Source: Cordia subcordata
Lineage: Eukaryota; Streptophyta; Magnoliopsida; Boraginales; Cordiaceae
NCBI GenBank assembly: GCA_028554755.1
Contig: JAPTOF010000016.1
Coordinates: forward strand, 13,202,001-13,266,000
Length of the DNA stretch: 64,000 bases
Reading direction: 5' to 3'
This document shows positions 1 through 10,599 of this stretch, piece after piece (within the stretch, counting starts at the first letter, position 1; every line of letters begins with the position of its first letter). Below the pieces are notes generated by a model, which was given only the letters and a program-made list of their open reading frames with translations, did no database searches and was not told where the DNA came from. The position numbers and the translations under genes are program-made.

Positions 1-937
1 GGGTTTTGAGCTCTAAAGAAAGGCTGGGCTCAACCAAGAGGGACTTAACCTCAGCATCATCAATGCGTTCATCACTAGAAATGGGAGTAGAAGAATTAAC
101 CTTGAGTGACTTATTAATCAAACAGCTCTCAATTAAGGAAGTAGAAGCTACACATTTCTTTTCTAAGGTCTCCAAATCAAAATTTGACATTAATTCTTCA
201 AATTTCCTCAAGTCATCTCCATCGGTCATGGTTTTTTCTATGTAATCCTCAACGCAAGAATCAATCACATCCACTCTAAAGCACTCTTCTCCATCCTCCT
301 CTCCTATACTAGCCCTATTCACTGCCTCTGCAACCTTCATAGTGGATTTCAAATTCCCAAATTTCATCTCTAATATCCCCGACCTACAATGGATAATGGC
401 ATCTGCGGTGGCAAGGAAGGGGCGACCTAAAAGAATGGGTGTAGAATGTCTAGAGTCGTGTCCCGAATCCATATCTAACACTATAAAGTCAACAGGGTAC
501 ACGAACTCACCTACCTGAACCATAACGTCCTCTATCACACCCTTAGGTCTACGCTCAGATCTATCAGCTAGCTGAAGAGTAACATACGTGGGAGACAACT
601 CACCTAGGCTTAACTGCTGATAGATAGAATAGGGAATAAGATTCACACTAGATCCTAAATCTAACAAGGCGTGATCAATTTGTGTCTCACGGATCCTACA
701 AGGAATGGTGAAGGCTTCGGGGTCACTCATCTTGGGCGGAAGGCCCGAGGTACAAATACTACTCACCTTCTCCGTAAGCCTCACCTTCTTAGGAATTTGC
801 GATGCCTCACGTTTCCTTGTGCAAAGATCCTTGAAGAACTTAGAATAAGATGGGATGGAGGTGATCGCATCTATCAAAGGAAGATTGACCTTAAGATCTT
901 TGAGATGCTCTAAAATCTTGGAGAACCTAGAATCCTC
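1..937 (-). CDS. Protease region of element 1, partial (runs off window)
   Basis: Reading the minus strand from about 937 to base 1, I find about 310 sense codons without a stop, so the frame continues past the window edge. It has the block IPSYSKFFKDLC, then IPCRIRETQ, then the retropepsin-type active site LLDLGSSVNLIPYS (coding bases about 660-625), then VDFIVLDMD and LLGRPFLATADA. This is the aspartic protease of Athila-type elements, which cleaves the gag-pol product. About 130 further codons form the spacer before RT. Only a frameshift at about 940 separates it from the gag linker. It may still be inactive for reasons outside the window. Confidence 0.75.
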
Positions 938-938
938 A

Positions 939-1376
939 TTAGGTGTAGATCTCTAAAGCGGATGGAAAAGGAACTCTAGGCTCTATACCTCTAGATACAT
1001 GGGAGTCATCCATAGGCTCTTTTCCCTCCCTATGTGGTCGGGAAGTACTAATCTCTCCCTGATCTCTGAATGTCTTGTTTCTCTTAACAGGACTCTCTTT
1101 AGAATTTCCCCCAACAAGGTTGCCATGTTGTGCTCTAGACTCGGAAGGACCACTAGGTGCAGACACTGCAGAGTCAATTCCTACCCTATTATCCACTACC
1201 CGACCGCTCCTAAGAGTGGTGACAGCTTTAGCTTGAGCCTGAGAAGGGTAAGTGGTATCGGTGGGGGAACAAGATTGGACTCTAGGGTTTACTTCCGGCT
1301 GAGAAGGCAATTTCCCGTGGTCTCTGGTACTCAATTGACTGGCAATCTGTCCTAACTGTGCCTCAAACCTGGCCAT
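939..1376 (-). pseudogene. gag-protease linker (element 1)
   Basis: A 145-codon frame starts MARFEAQLGQIA and contains the AKAVTTLRSGRVVDN block that recurs in every Athila-type copy in this window (for example near 32,650 and, on the plus strand, near 9405). It ends at a frameshift around 940, where the sequence continues in another frame with EDSRFSKILEHLKDLKVN. It is a gag-to-protease linker and no separate function is known. Confidence 0.7.
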
Positions 1377-1388
1377 TTGCTGCCTATT

Positions 1389-1981
1389 TTATGCCAATTC
1401 CTGTTGTTGGCTAGCCAATGCCTGTTGCTGATTCTGAATAAATTGCATTATCTTCATCATGTCATTACTAGGAGGCTGGCTACTAGAGGGAGCAGGTAAA
1501 GCCTGAGGTTGAGGAGCACTAGTGAGACGGGTTGATTGACATGATAGAAACACGGGGATATTGAGGACGGGTCGCTGAGATGGAACTTGAGGATGTGAAC
1601 TAGACTCATGCTGTCCTTGTCTCCAAGAAAATTTTGGGTTGTCCTCCAACCCGGATTGTACGTGTTTGAGTATGGATTATACTCACGAGAATAACCTTGT
1701 GTGGCACACACTTGCTCTTTCATGAATTCAGGAAATTGGGATGCTAAAGGGCAAGCTAGGGTCTCATGAGATGACTCGGAGCATAATGCACAAACTTCAA
1801 CAACTAAGGGGGCGGAGGAAGAACTTGAAGAACTAGTCCTAGGACTCTGAGATGAAATGGACAAAGAGATGAATTGATCTAGTTTATTTGTTAATGCCTC
1901 GACCTTAGAGGGTAAGTCTGAAGAAATTCCAACCTCATTAACACTTCTCTTGTTACCCTCGACTAGATCTTTCCATTGCAA
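1389..1981 (-). pseudogene. gag: gag, middle part with CCHC zinc knuckle (element 1)
   Basis: A 174-codon frame (1981-1457) overlaps an 86-codon frame (1649-1389). They carry a heptad-like segment (VEALTNKLDQFISL), a serine run, and one knuckle, CALCSESSHETLAC, which fits C-x2-C-x4-H-x4-C. The knuckle is the nucleic-acid-binding part of gag. After it comes a Tyr/Asn-rich stretch and then the proline/glutamine-rich linker in the second frame, so there is at least one frameshift between 1649 and 1457. In the other copies the knuckle has decayed: C has Tyr for the last Cys, B has Cys for His, and D has lost the first Cys pair. Confidence 0.75.
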
Positions 1982-2200
1982 AATTTTGAAATGAATTCTC
2001 AGCCATCATTTCTATTTTCTCCCATGCCTCGATTGGTCTTAAAAGATAGAAACCACCACCGGAGGCGGCATTGACCATCATCCTATTTTGTTCATTTAAA
2101 CCTCGAAAGAAGTATTGCATTAGGTCGTGATTGCCGTACCCATGGTGTGGACATTGTCTAAGAAGATCTTTGAACCTCTGCCAAGCTTCATGAAAAGATT

Positions 2201-2845
2201 CTAAGTCATCTTTGGGAAAAAGTCATGATGGCATCTAAGTTCGACTGTCTTGGCCATGGGATAAAATTTCTGGAAGAATTTAGATTGAAGCTCAGCCCAT
2301 GTAGTAATGCACCCATTAGGTAAGGAGTGCAACCAAGTCCTAGCCTTATCCTTAAGAGAGAAGGGAAACAATCTTAGACATATGACCTCTTGGGAGACAT
2401 TGGGAACATGGAGAGTGGAACTCATTTCAACAAAATCAATAATGTGATCAAGAGGACTCTCATTGCTTCTCCCGTAGAAGGAGGGAAGCATAGCCAACAT
2501 ATTAAGCTTAATCTCGAAGTTCGCTCCCCCCAAACCCGGAATTTGAATAGCCGAATTGGGCTCAAAGGTTTCGGGGAGAAAGAATTGCCTAAGAGTGGGT
2601 TCCTCATCTAAAGGTGGACCTGGTCTATGGGGTTCCTGTCTAAAATGAGCTTGGGCTTGATGCCCAATGTGCTCATGAGGTGGAATGGGATTCATTGGGG
2701 GATTGGGTGGATTATGAGGATGATTGGGATCGGCCATCTCCTCAGGAAGATCTCCTAAATTCCTGAAACGTCTAGTGATTCTTTCAGGTTCGGGATTAAG
2801 AGGAATTAGGGGATTCTTAAGGGATCTCCTACCAAGCATGCACAA
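2201..2845 (-). pseudogene. gag: gag, N-terminal part (element 1)
   Basis: This is a 214-codon open frame starting with ATG about 250 bases after the primer-binding site. A proline- and histidine-rich stretch (residues about 45-90) is followed by the retrotransposon gag (capsid-like) domain at about residues 130-205, seen in RLFPFSLKDKARTWLHSLP and the following FQKFYP. Gag forms the particle that packages element RNA. The frame then breaks, and the gag reading continues at 2200-1985 in other frames (an ENSFQNFAMERSSRG-like block) and at 1981. The same start and layout recur in element C (34,251) and in poorer form in B and D. Confidence 0.8.
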
Positions 2846-3092
2846 ACTATTCTAACTCCGGCCACTTCAACCCCCAAACACTTCAGTATTCCTAAACTAC
2901 AGCAAATAATACACAATCCTAAAAAATCTACTAAAAAAAAAGTAAAGTCAAAAGCTGAATTAAACTAACAAAGAGAACTAAAACAAGATAATATAAGCAG
3001 TAAACGAAATAAGTAAAAACTAAACAAACTATAAAGAAAAAGCAAGAAAAACAACTATCAAAACACACAAGCACCGAATGCAAATCATCAGA
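2846..3092 (-). other. Leader between primer-binding site and gag (element 1)
   Basis: This A-rich untranslated leader has no coding signal. An ORF crossing from here into the LTR is chance. The same A-rich leader is seen in B, C and D between primer-binding site and gag. Confidence 0.5.
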
Positions 3093-3108
3093 CTCTCCCA
3101 GCGCGCCA
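3093..3108 (-). other. Primer-binding site of element 1 (tRNA-Asp type)
   Basis: Directly inside the LTR, the minus strand reads AGTTTT then TGGCGCGCTGGGAG. Plant tRNA-Asp(GTC) primer-binding sites begin TGGCGCCGTTGCCGGGGA, so this is a drifted copy with a small deletion. Its place and orientation fix the direction of the element. Confidence 0.7.
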
Positions 3109-3114
3109 AAAACT

Positions 3115-4052
3115 TGATGTCTTCTTACGAGTGCAAGTTTTAAAAGACCATAAGCGCACGGATCGTGCAATACGGTGTTTACGAGTGCGGTGTCAAACCA
3201 CGAGGAGGCGTGAATATCGTGAATGTATCCTATGCTTGGTGTCCTAAAAAGCTAAAAGAAAGATCTAAACCAAGTGTACTTTTTCTTGTGAAGGTTTGGA
3301 TTGTCGGGAGCTCTAAGTAAATAAAAAAAAACTAAACTATGAATAAAAACAAAAGGGATGCAGGTTGATTGAGAAGAAACTAACAATTGGAAAGAGATTA
3401 GGGTGACTTGGACTTATGAATGGGTAACTCCATACTCAAATGCTATGGGATTAAGGGATGATGGCTAACTATCAAAAGTGCTCTTAACTAGGTTGTTAGT
3501 TAGTCTCCTGATTTCCCCCTAGGACGCGGTACGGGTCCGTCCCTACGCGACGTCTCCAAGAGCTACGGCGTGGTCCTTATGACCTAGGGCCTCAAGAGGG
3601 TCTACTTAACTTCCTAGGTGGCTTAGAATGAACCTACCCTAGTACCTAAACCATTGGCTGGGTTTAAAGCCAAGACCTAGTGTTGCCAAGTTCGACTAAA
3701 TCTATCCTGAAACCTATTGGCTGGATTTAAAGCCAAAGGAAACTCGACCTAGATTAGCCCTAAATTATACTCCGTCATTCTAAAATCACTATAGCAGGAT
3801 TTGACTAACATTCATACACATGTGATATTGAAATTATGCTCGTTACTAGGCATGCAAATACGCATATAGACATGAATGAAAGCACTACCCACTTCATAAC
3901 ATCCATGTATAAACACATAGACATGAGTACAGCATGGATTAGATGTGTTTAGTAACAAACAAACTTCAATTAATATATATGTACTCATCTAAGTATTCTA
4001 TCAACCATATAGACATGAATGAAAGAACACCCAATTAAACAAAACAAATCAA

Positions 4053-4088
<36 letters not shown>

Positions 4089-4893
4089 GCCATCATATCC
4101 CATATCATAAGAGTATAAAATTAACCCATTACATAAGTTTTATCACCCTATACAAGCCTACTCAGACATAATAGAAAATAGAATGAAAGAGATATAACGA
4201 AACTCCCCTTTCATCCTAGCGAATTTAGAACACAGCTTGTAAACAATCTCGATTCCAAAGCGTTTGAATCCTCTAACGAAACTTGGTTCTTCGTGAAAAG
4301 TATGTGAAAAAGGTGTGTGAGGCGGCTAGGGAATAGGGTTAAGTGTGTGTGAGAATAGGTGTGAAGTGTGTGTAAAAACTCCCCCTCATTCTGCTCCGCA
4401 TCGGGCTTTATTTATAGGTTCGCGCATAGCCGGTCGACCGGCTAGGTCGACCGGCCTCTGGAGTACTCGACCGGCTTTCTTCAAGGGCTCTCTGGAGTGG
4501 CCGGTCGACCGGCTCTTGAAGGGGGGTCGTCCGGCTTTTCGACGAATCTCTCTGGAGTAGCCGGTCGACCGGCTATTCTTCCTTAGCGTCCGGTTGACTT
4601 CCTTCATCCAATTTTTCGTCATTTCGGCCTTTAGTCTTCTCCCTTAGACCCGTGCATGTCCTATCTTCATCACCTTTCATCGTCCAATCTTTGTCTTAAC
4701 CCAGAGTTCACCTAAATCATTGAAAACAAGCAATTAGTGTAGCAATTTATCTCTTAAACTCAATATGCACATTTGTTTACACTGAAGCCTATTCCTATCA
4801 AAAGTACTACACTAATGCATCATTATAAGCATTCAACACCTCTAAAATATAAGTAAACGGCAATGCAAACACACACCAAATCACAACTCATCA
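3115..4893 (-). repeat. 5' LTR of element 1
   Basis: On the minus strand the LTR starts TGATGAGTTGTG at 4893 and ends in ACATCA at 3115, directly before the primer-binding site, so it has the usual TG...CA ends (1,779 bp). The U3 part holds several GTCGAC-centred palindromes (about 4430-4575). A minus-strand TATA box (CTATAAATAA) lies at about 4409-4420. A (TA)n tract is at 4056-4085. The R/U5 part holds the twin hairpin motifs near 3652 and 3716. It matches the other LTRs here along most of its length. Confidence 0.85.
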
Positions 4894-5680
4894 ATTATAT
4901 TTCCAAATGGGTTGAGGCAATTCCTACACGCACTAATGACCATAGAGTAGTGGTTAAGTTCATTAAGGAGAACATTTTCTCTAGGTTTGGAGTCCTTAGG
5001 GTCTTGATTGGTGATGGGGGTTTGTATTTTCACCATAGGACTTTAGAGGCCTTGTTGAGAAGATATTCGGTCACCCATAAGGTAGCTACTCCTTATCACC
5101 CGCAAACTAGTGGACAAGTAGAGGTGTCCAATTGAGAGATCAAGCACATTTTAAAGAAAATGGTTAGGCCCGATAGGAGAGATTGGCCTATTAGCCTAAA
5201 TGATGCTTTGTGGGCTTACCGTACCACCTTTAAAACTCCCATTGGCATGTCTCCGTATAGATTGGTTTATGAGAAAACTTGTCACTTGCCGATAGAACTT
5301 AAGCATAGAACTTATTGGACCATCAAAGCCTTAAATTTTGATTTGGCAAGATTGGGTGAGAAAAGGAAGCTAGACCTAGCGAAATTGGAAGACCTTAGAT
5401 TCGAGACGTATGAGAACACCAAACTTTATAAGGATAGGATGAAGAGAATTCATGATAAACACATTATTAAGAAATCATTCTCTCCCTCCGATAAAGTTTG
5501 GTTGTTTAACTCACGATTGAAACTCTTTCTAGGAAAGCTCAAGACAAGATGGGATGGTCCATATGAGTGATGGTTGCCTATCCTTCTGGAGCGGTCAAGA
5601 TTAAAGACTTGAAGGATGGTCGAGAGTTAACGGTGACTGGGTAACACCTGAAGCATGCATATGATCCGAGAATGGCTTGA
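4894..5680 (+). pseudogene. Integrase, C-terminal two-thirds (element 2)
   Basis: The frame from 4894 reads YISKWVEAIPTRT, then a GDGG block and a glutamate 36 residues further on (in SGQVEVSN). These give two of the three catalytic residues of a DD35E integrase: the Asp at about 5014 and the Glu at about 5121. The upstream Asp is lost. A TGA at about 5133 breaks the frame right after VEVSN. The second open part (5160-5570) covers WAYRTTFKTPIGMSPYRLVY and the C-terminal KVWLFNSRLKLF segment, followed by a frameshift near 5568. Homologous sequence runs to about 5680. The ATG at 4863 is not a real start: its first ten codons are antisense LTR of element 1. Confidence 0.85.
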
Positions 5681-7123
5681 GTGGAGGTTTTAATGCTTAG
5701 GGATCTCATCTATAGAGGTTAAAGATGAGTTAGTGTTTCCCCAGCTGAAGGCATGATGGTTAGTGCTACTATGAGGCAACCTTGGTTCAATTTTTTAATT
5801 TTTGCATTTATTTTACTTTATTTCCTTTTCATCTTTTTCCTTTTTCTTTCACCCACATCAAAATGTTGAATCCCGATCCTTTGTCCCATAAAATGCATCA
5901 TTGCTTATTATTGCACATGCTAGTGCAAGCATGCAAAGGCAATATTACTAATCTTGTTTTCTTTGTCAGTGTTTGTGAATTGTAAGCCACAAGATTAGCA
6001 GTATGGTGATTTATCATTGCCATGGAAAGCTTTGAGGAAGATGCAAGGTTGTATCTATCCTTTCTCCACTTGCTCCCCATGTTTTACCTTATTCCTACCA
6101 CCCTTATTTACTGTATAATGCCAATTTGCTTGTTTATGTGTTTTAATCTATTTGCTTAAGGACAAGCAAAGTTTAGGTTTGAGGGTGCGGGAGTTTGGTT
6201 TTCTCGTTATATATCTTACTTGGGGTAGATTGCATTATGTGCTTAAAAATGTTGAAATCTTTTCAATTTTGATGCATGTAGAGTTGTTTGTCTCTTGGTT
6301 GATTGGAGTGTTGGCTTTTGTGATTGATTTAATTAATTGGTGAATATGAGATGCATTGTAGGGAAATGAATAGAGTGGTTTGAAAACTAAGTCTTGAAGG
6401 GGATGCCCTTCAAAGTTGTGGGGAGTGAGGACCTTTAAGAATGACTTATGTAGCCACCCCATAGCTTGGTAGGAGAGAGTGTTAAAAAAAAAAAAAAGGG
6501 TGAGTGCCCTTCCTTGATTGGCTTTTTTTGATGTGCCAAAGCCTTTATTTTTCTTTTCTTTTTGTGAATACAATACATAGCATGAAAAATCCAAAAAAAA
6601 TTTGAAAAAGGCACAAAGGTGCAAAAATATATATAAAAAAATGAAAAAAATGATGAAAAAGAGAAAAAGCCAAAGGCACCAAAAAGTTTTGTGAATAAGT
6701 GCAAAAGTGACACAATTTCAACTTAGCACATGCTATCCTCTATGTAGATATGTGAATAAGGCTTGTATAAGCCATTGTGTTTGTATATTCTCTCATCTTG
6801 TCTTTGAGGCTTGGTGTATGTTGGGAAGGCCATGTTAGTTGAGGGAGTACGAAATATCAACATCTCACGTGTGTGAGTTAAAATCCTAGGCTTGTGGTAG
6901 CTTGGCTAATTGGGAAATTCCAACAATGAACGAGACCCCTTATGAGTAGAGGGAAGATCCAAAGAGGCTTAGTGATCTTTCCACAATAGGATTGTCCCCT
7001 TTATGCTTCTTAGGCTAACTTTGATAAAGAGTCAATCCCTTAGGCAACCCTTGGCTTTAGCTTTAGAAATAAACTTTATAGTGGGCTTGCTTGGGGACAA
7101 GCAAGGAGAAGGTTTGGGGGTGT
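5681..7123 (+). other. Post-pol non-coding region of element 2
   Basis: About 1.4 kb follows integrase with no long frame. No envelope-like ORF is visible, although some Athila elements carry one. It contains a polypurine-like motif at about 6162-6192 (GGACAAGCAAAG then a G-rich run), A-rich and T-rich tracts at 6480-6680, and the true polypurine tract GGAGAAGGTTTGGGGG at 7105-7120 next to the LTR. The same layout recurs in element 3 (10,600-12,035) and element C (28,636-27,151). Confidence 0.65.
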
Positions 7124-9304
7124 TGATGTGTTGGGTTTTTGTGTATGTTTGTATTGTCATTTGCTTATGATTAAGAGGTATTAAGTGCTTATAAAGATGT
7201 ATTAATGTAGTGCTTTTGATAAGAATAGGCTTAAGCATAAACAAATGTACATATTGAGTTTAAGAGACATATTGCAACACTAATTGCTTGTTTTCAATGA
7301 TTTAGGTGAACTTTTGGTTAAGATCAAGATTGAACGATGATAGATGATAAAGATGGGAGATGCATAGGTCAAAAAGAGAAGATCAGAGGCCGAAAAGACA
7401 AAAAATGGAGGAAGGAAGTTAGTCGGACGACCTAAGAGAAGGAGTCAGTCGACCAGCCACTCCAGAAAGGTGCTAAAAATAGCCGGACAACCTCCCCTCC
7501 AAAGCCCGTCGACCGGCCAGTCTAGAGAGCATCACCAAAAAGCCGGTCGAGCAAAGAGAAGAAGCCGGTCGACCGGCAGTTCGTAAGAAGCTGATATAAA
7601 AGCCCGATTTTGAGGCTTAAAAAGGGAATTTTTTGTACATTTTTTTAAAGAGGATCTAAACACACCCATTACACACACAAAAAAAACCCTAGTCTTCACC
7701 CACATCAGATATACTCTCTCACACATTTCATCACCTTGAATCAAGAGAATTTAAAGGGTTTCAAGCATTTGGATTCAAGTTGCTCTAGAGCTTTGTACAA
7801 GATTAGCTAGGATAAAAGGGAAGCTTCATAAACTCTCTTTCGTTCTATCTCTTATTATGATTGAGTAGACTTGTTTAGGGTGATTTAACTTATGTAATGG
7901 GTTAGTTATATACTCTTATGATATAGGATTAAATGGCTGAATATATATATGTTTGATTTTCTTGTTCAAAAACACACCCATTACACATACACACAAAACC
8001 CTAGTCTTCACCCACATCACACATACTCTCTCACACATTTCATCACCTTGAATCAAGAGAATTTAAAGGGTTTCAAGCATTTGGATTCAAGTTGCTCTAG
8101 AGCTTTGTACAAGATTAACTAGGATGAAAGGGAAGCTTCATAAACTCTCTTTCGTTCTATCTCTTATTATGATTGAGTAGACTTGTTTAGGGTGATTTAA
8201 CTTATGTAATGGGTTAGCTATATACGCTTATGATGTAGGATTAAATGGCTAAATATATATATGTTTGATTTTCTTGTTCAAATGGTTATTTTCTCATTCA
8301 TGTCTAAATGTTTGATTAAATGCCTAGATGAGTAGCATGTGTATAAATTGAAGTCTATTTATTACTAAACACTTCTAATCCATGCTATAATTATGTCTGT
8401 GTTTATATGTGGATTCTATGAAGTAGGTAATACTTATATTCATGGCTATGTGTATATTTGCATGCCTAGTAGTGAATATGACTTCAATAACGAATACATG
8501 TCGGTTGTTAATTACTTCTAATGGTGTAATCCGAGCATAACAATGTTTGGTAGTTGAATAGATTCTTTTATTCACGAACACCTTGGCCAAGAACATTTAT
8601 GAATGTGCTCTCAAGTCAAATCTCACTGTAATGACCGCAGAATGACGGTAAGCAATTTACGGCTAGCCTAGGCCGAGTCGCCTTTGGCTTTAAATCCAGC
8701 CAATAGGTTTCAGGATAGGTTTAGTCGACCTTAGCAACACTAGGTCTTGGCTTTAAATCCAGCCAATGATTTAGGTACTAGGATAGGTTCATTCTAAGTC
8801 ACCTAGGAAGCCAATTGGTCACTCTTAAAGCCCTAGGTCATAAGGACCACGTCGTAGCTATAGAAGGCACCGCCTAGGAACGGACCCGTACCGAGTCCTA
8901 AGGGGAAATTAAGACACTAATTTAGCAACCCAGTTAAGAGCAATTATGAAAGTAAGCCATCATTCTCTAATCCAATAGCATTCAAGTATAGAATCACTCA
9001 TTCATAAGTTGAAGTTACCCTGACACCTTTCCAGTTGTTTATTCTTCTAGATTAGCTTGTTTCTTACTTTCCATTCCTATAGTTTAGTTTAATTTGTTTT
9101 AGTTAGAGCTCCCGACCATCAAAAATCCAAAAATCCCAAAAGTAGATTGTTTAGGTTTCTTCTTAGGCACACTCTAGAAAACACACATAGAATCTATCTC
9201 TAAACATAGCCTCCCTATGGAATCGACCCTGCACTTACATACACTTTGTTACACCGATCCATGCCCTTGCTGGTCTTTAGAGCTTGCACTTGAGAGACGC
9301 ATCA
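7124..9304 (+). repeat. 3' LTR of element 2 (2,181 bp, with internal duplication)
   Basis: It begins TGATGTGTTGGG after the polypurine tract and ends GACGCATCA. It is longer than its relatives because a segment of about 313 bp is tandemly repeated: 7657-7969 and 7970-8280, differing at only a few positions. GTCGAC-type palindromes lie at about 7437-7575, just before a TATA-like GATATAAAAG at about 7592. The twin hairpins are at 8684-8703 and 8747-8766. Confidence 0.85.
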
Positions 9305-9329
9305 TTTATCATAAAGACCCAGGAAAGCT

Positions 9330-9960
9330 ACCTGTTTATCCTATGCCGAGTCCTGGAGATTCGTGTAACACTTCTAGCCCTTCTCCGAGTGATTATGCAT
9401 AGGCTAAGGCTGTTATGACCTTGAGAAGTGGTAGGGTTATTGATAATCAGGTAGGAGAGTCTGATAGCCTATGCCTTGCTTGATTTAGGTTCTAGTGTTA
9501 ATCTTAATCCTTTTTCGGTGTATAAACATTTATTTTGGTTTGGGGGCGTTGAAGCCCACTAGTGTGGTTTTACAGTTCACCGATATGAGCGAGAGGAGAC
9601 CTTGAGAGATAGTTGAAGATGTCACTGTTAAAGTTGGAGAATTTTATAATCCTATGGATTTCATTGTTCTAGACATGTATCTAGGTCATAACAGTAGGAA
9701 TATGACACCTGTCCTTTTAGGGAGACCATTTTTAGCAATTGCTTATGCAGTGATTCATTGTAGGATAAGGATCATTGAGTTCACATTTAGGATTTGAAGG
9801 CAAAGGTTAGGGGTGTCGAGTCTGCCACTAAGGATAGAGTGGGTGATGAGGAGAATTGTTTCTTTATAGAGTCCGTTGCTTCTAGTGATGATGATTCCCA
9901 TGATACTTTCTTTTCCTTAGAAGATAGAGTTGTGCTTAACGTGATCATCGAGTAGTTAAA
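9330..9960 (+). pseudogene. gag linker fused to protease relic (element 3)
   Basis: The plus strand shows AKAVMTLRSGRVIDNQ (about 9402-9450) and then, across a deletion, a DLGSSVNL-type protease active site with broken frames (about 9478-9515). Next come a GIVEDVTVKVGEF-like block, FIVLDM and LLGRPFLAIA. Several stops and frameshifts are present (for example around 9520, 9605 and 9797). The order matches the protease of elements 1, B and C, so this is the same gene in decayed form. Confidence 0.7.
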
Positions 9961-9961
9961 T

Positions 9962-10195
9962 TTGGAGGCTTTTAGTGACACTCACTTAGAGAGTGATGTG
10001 CTTTCCTTAGTAGATACTCATAATTCTTGTGTCGAGGAGTCCTTTGATTCACTTTTAGCCCCAAGCAATATTGGTGAGCTTGATGAGATCATTACTCTGA
10101 TTAACTCTGGCATCTCTCATTCTGAATTGAATACCTCTTTCATTCTCTCATATACTCTTAGATTTAGTGAGACCATTGCTATATATCCTTCCTAA
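9962..10195 (+). pseudogene. Protease-RT spacer relic (element 3)
   Basis: A 77-codon frame rich in Ser, Asp and Glu (for example LESDVLSLVDTHNSCVEESF). By position it corresponds to the acidic spacer between protease and RT in elements 1, B and D, but I cannot align it residue by residue. It stops at 10,195. Confidence 0.4.
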
Positions 10196-10254
10196 GCTGA
10201 GAGTAGTTCCGAGCTTTCATTGAGTATGCTTCCTTCTCTTTCGAAGTCCTCTCT

Positions 10255-10593
10255 GTGCCTATTTTTCCTGATCATATAGAGGATAATGCTTCATTTTCTC
10301 CCTGGATTTCGCTAGAGTTTAGGTTAGCTACAAGTGAGTTAAGTTTGAGAGAAGAGATTCGAGTGTTCAACCCAAGCATAAAAGAATGTGTTGTTGTGTC
10401 ATTTGTTATAGCCGACCCTATCAAATGCACATTTTTTGATCCATTTCTTTTATCTAAGGATACCCAGCATGATTTTGTGCACACATTCTTAGGGCGTGAG
10501 TTTAGATCTTCAAGGCGACAGATGCATGGTGTGGATTGCATTTTTCATGTGTTGCATCCATTTGCTTTTTCCTATGCTAATTTTCTTATCTAG
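10255..10593 (+). CDS. Unassigned 112-codon frame in element 3
   Basis: I do not recognise this product. It lies where RT should follow in an Athila element but shows no RT, RNase H or integrase motif. It is rich in Phe and Ser and has no evident membrane segment or zinc finger. Downstream (10,594-10,700) a stop-interrupted reading continues with VGGVKSSTTRKHPRYFDSY. It could be an element-specific accessory segment, captured DNA, or chance. Its ATG is not preceded by any recognisable signal, and expression is doubtful. Confidence 0.3.
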   Translation: MPIFPDHIEDNASFSPWISLEFRLATSELSLREEIRVFNPSIKECVVVSFVIADPIKCTFFDPFLLSKDTQHDFVHTFLGREFRSSRRQMHGVDCIFHVLHPFAFSYANFLI

Positions 10594-10599
10594 CAATAC

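Larger units (their letters stand above)
1..4893 (-). mobile_element. Element 1: Athila-type LTR retrotransposon, 5' part
   Basis: Read on the minus strand, the order is LTR (4893-3115), a tRNA-Asp-type primer-binding site, gag (from 2845) and protease (to position 1). Polymerase genes and the 3' LTR lie beyond the window start. The gag and protease sequence matches the Athila lineage of Ty3/gypsy: a retrotransposon gag domain, a CCHC knuckle and a DLGSS-type protease. It was inserted into the integrase gene of element 2, which resumes at 4894. The first five bases after the LTR (ATTAT) should be one copy of the target duplication; the other copy is outside the window. Gag has a few frame breaks but the protease region is fully open, so this is among the better preserved copies here. 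Confidence 0.85.
4894..9304 (+). mobile_element. Element 2: Athila-type retrotransposon, 3' part
   Basis: On the plus strand it starts inside integrase, continues through a post-pol region to a polypurine tract (about 7091-7123), and ends with a 3' LTR (7124-9304). Everything upstream of the integrase core was displaced by the insertion of element 1 and lies left of the window. Right of the LTR, at 9305, the sequence is not a primer-binding site but the gag of another plus-strand element, so element 2 was itself inserted into element 3. Confidence 0.8.

Noticed and set aside
999..1355. Plus-strand frame of 118 codons
   Set aside because: It is a shadow of the minus-strand gag linker frame of element 1, and its residues match nothing conserved between copies. 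The same applies to 2390-2611, 17,231-17,617, 32,458-32,775 and similar frames opposite gag or pol.
4345..4622. Overlapping frames on both strands in LTR 1
   Set aside because: They arise from the repeated GTCGAC palindrome modules, which lack stops in several frames, and are not genes.
4894..4900. Insertion of element 1 at the first catalytic Asp of integrase
   Set aside because: The Asp expected in the DYxSKWVE block is not the first Asp of the DD35E triad, which lies further upstream in the family. Only a conserved block is split.
6235..6713. Frames rich in Phe, Lys and Ser (129 and 92 codons) in post-pol regions, repeated at 11,190-11,631 and 27,633-27,834
   Set aside because: They come from poly-A and poly-T tracts, change frame between copies and show no conserved protein pattern.
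5681..7123. Envelope-like gene between integrase and LTR
   Set aside because: Some Athila elements have one, but no frame here or in the matching regions of elements 3 and C has a signal peptide, membrane segment or consistent coding across copies.
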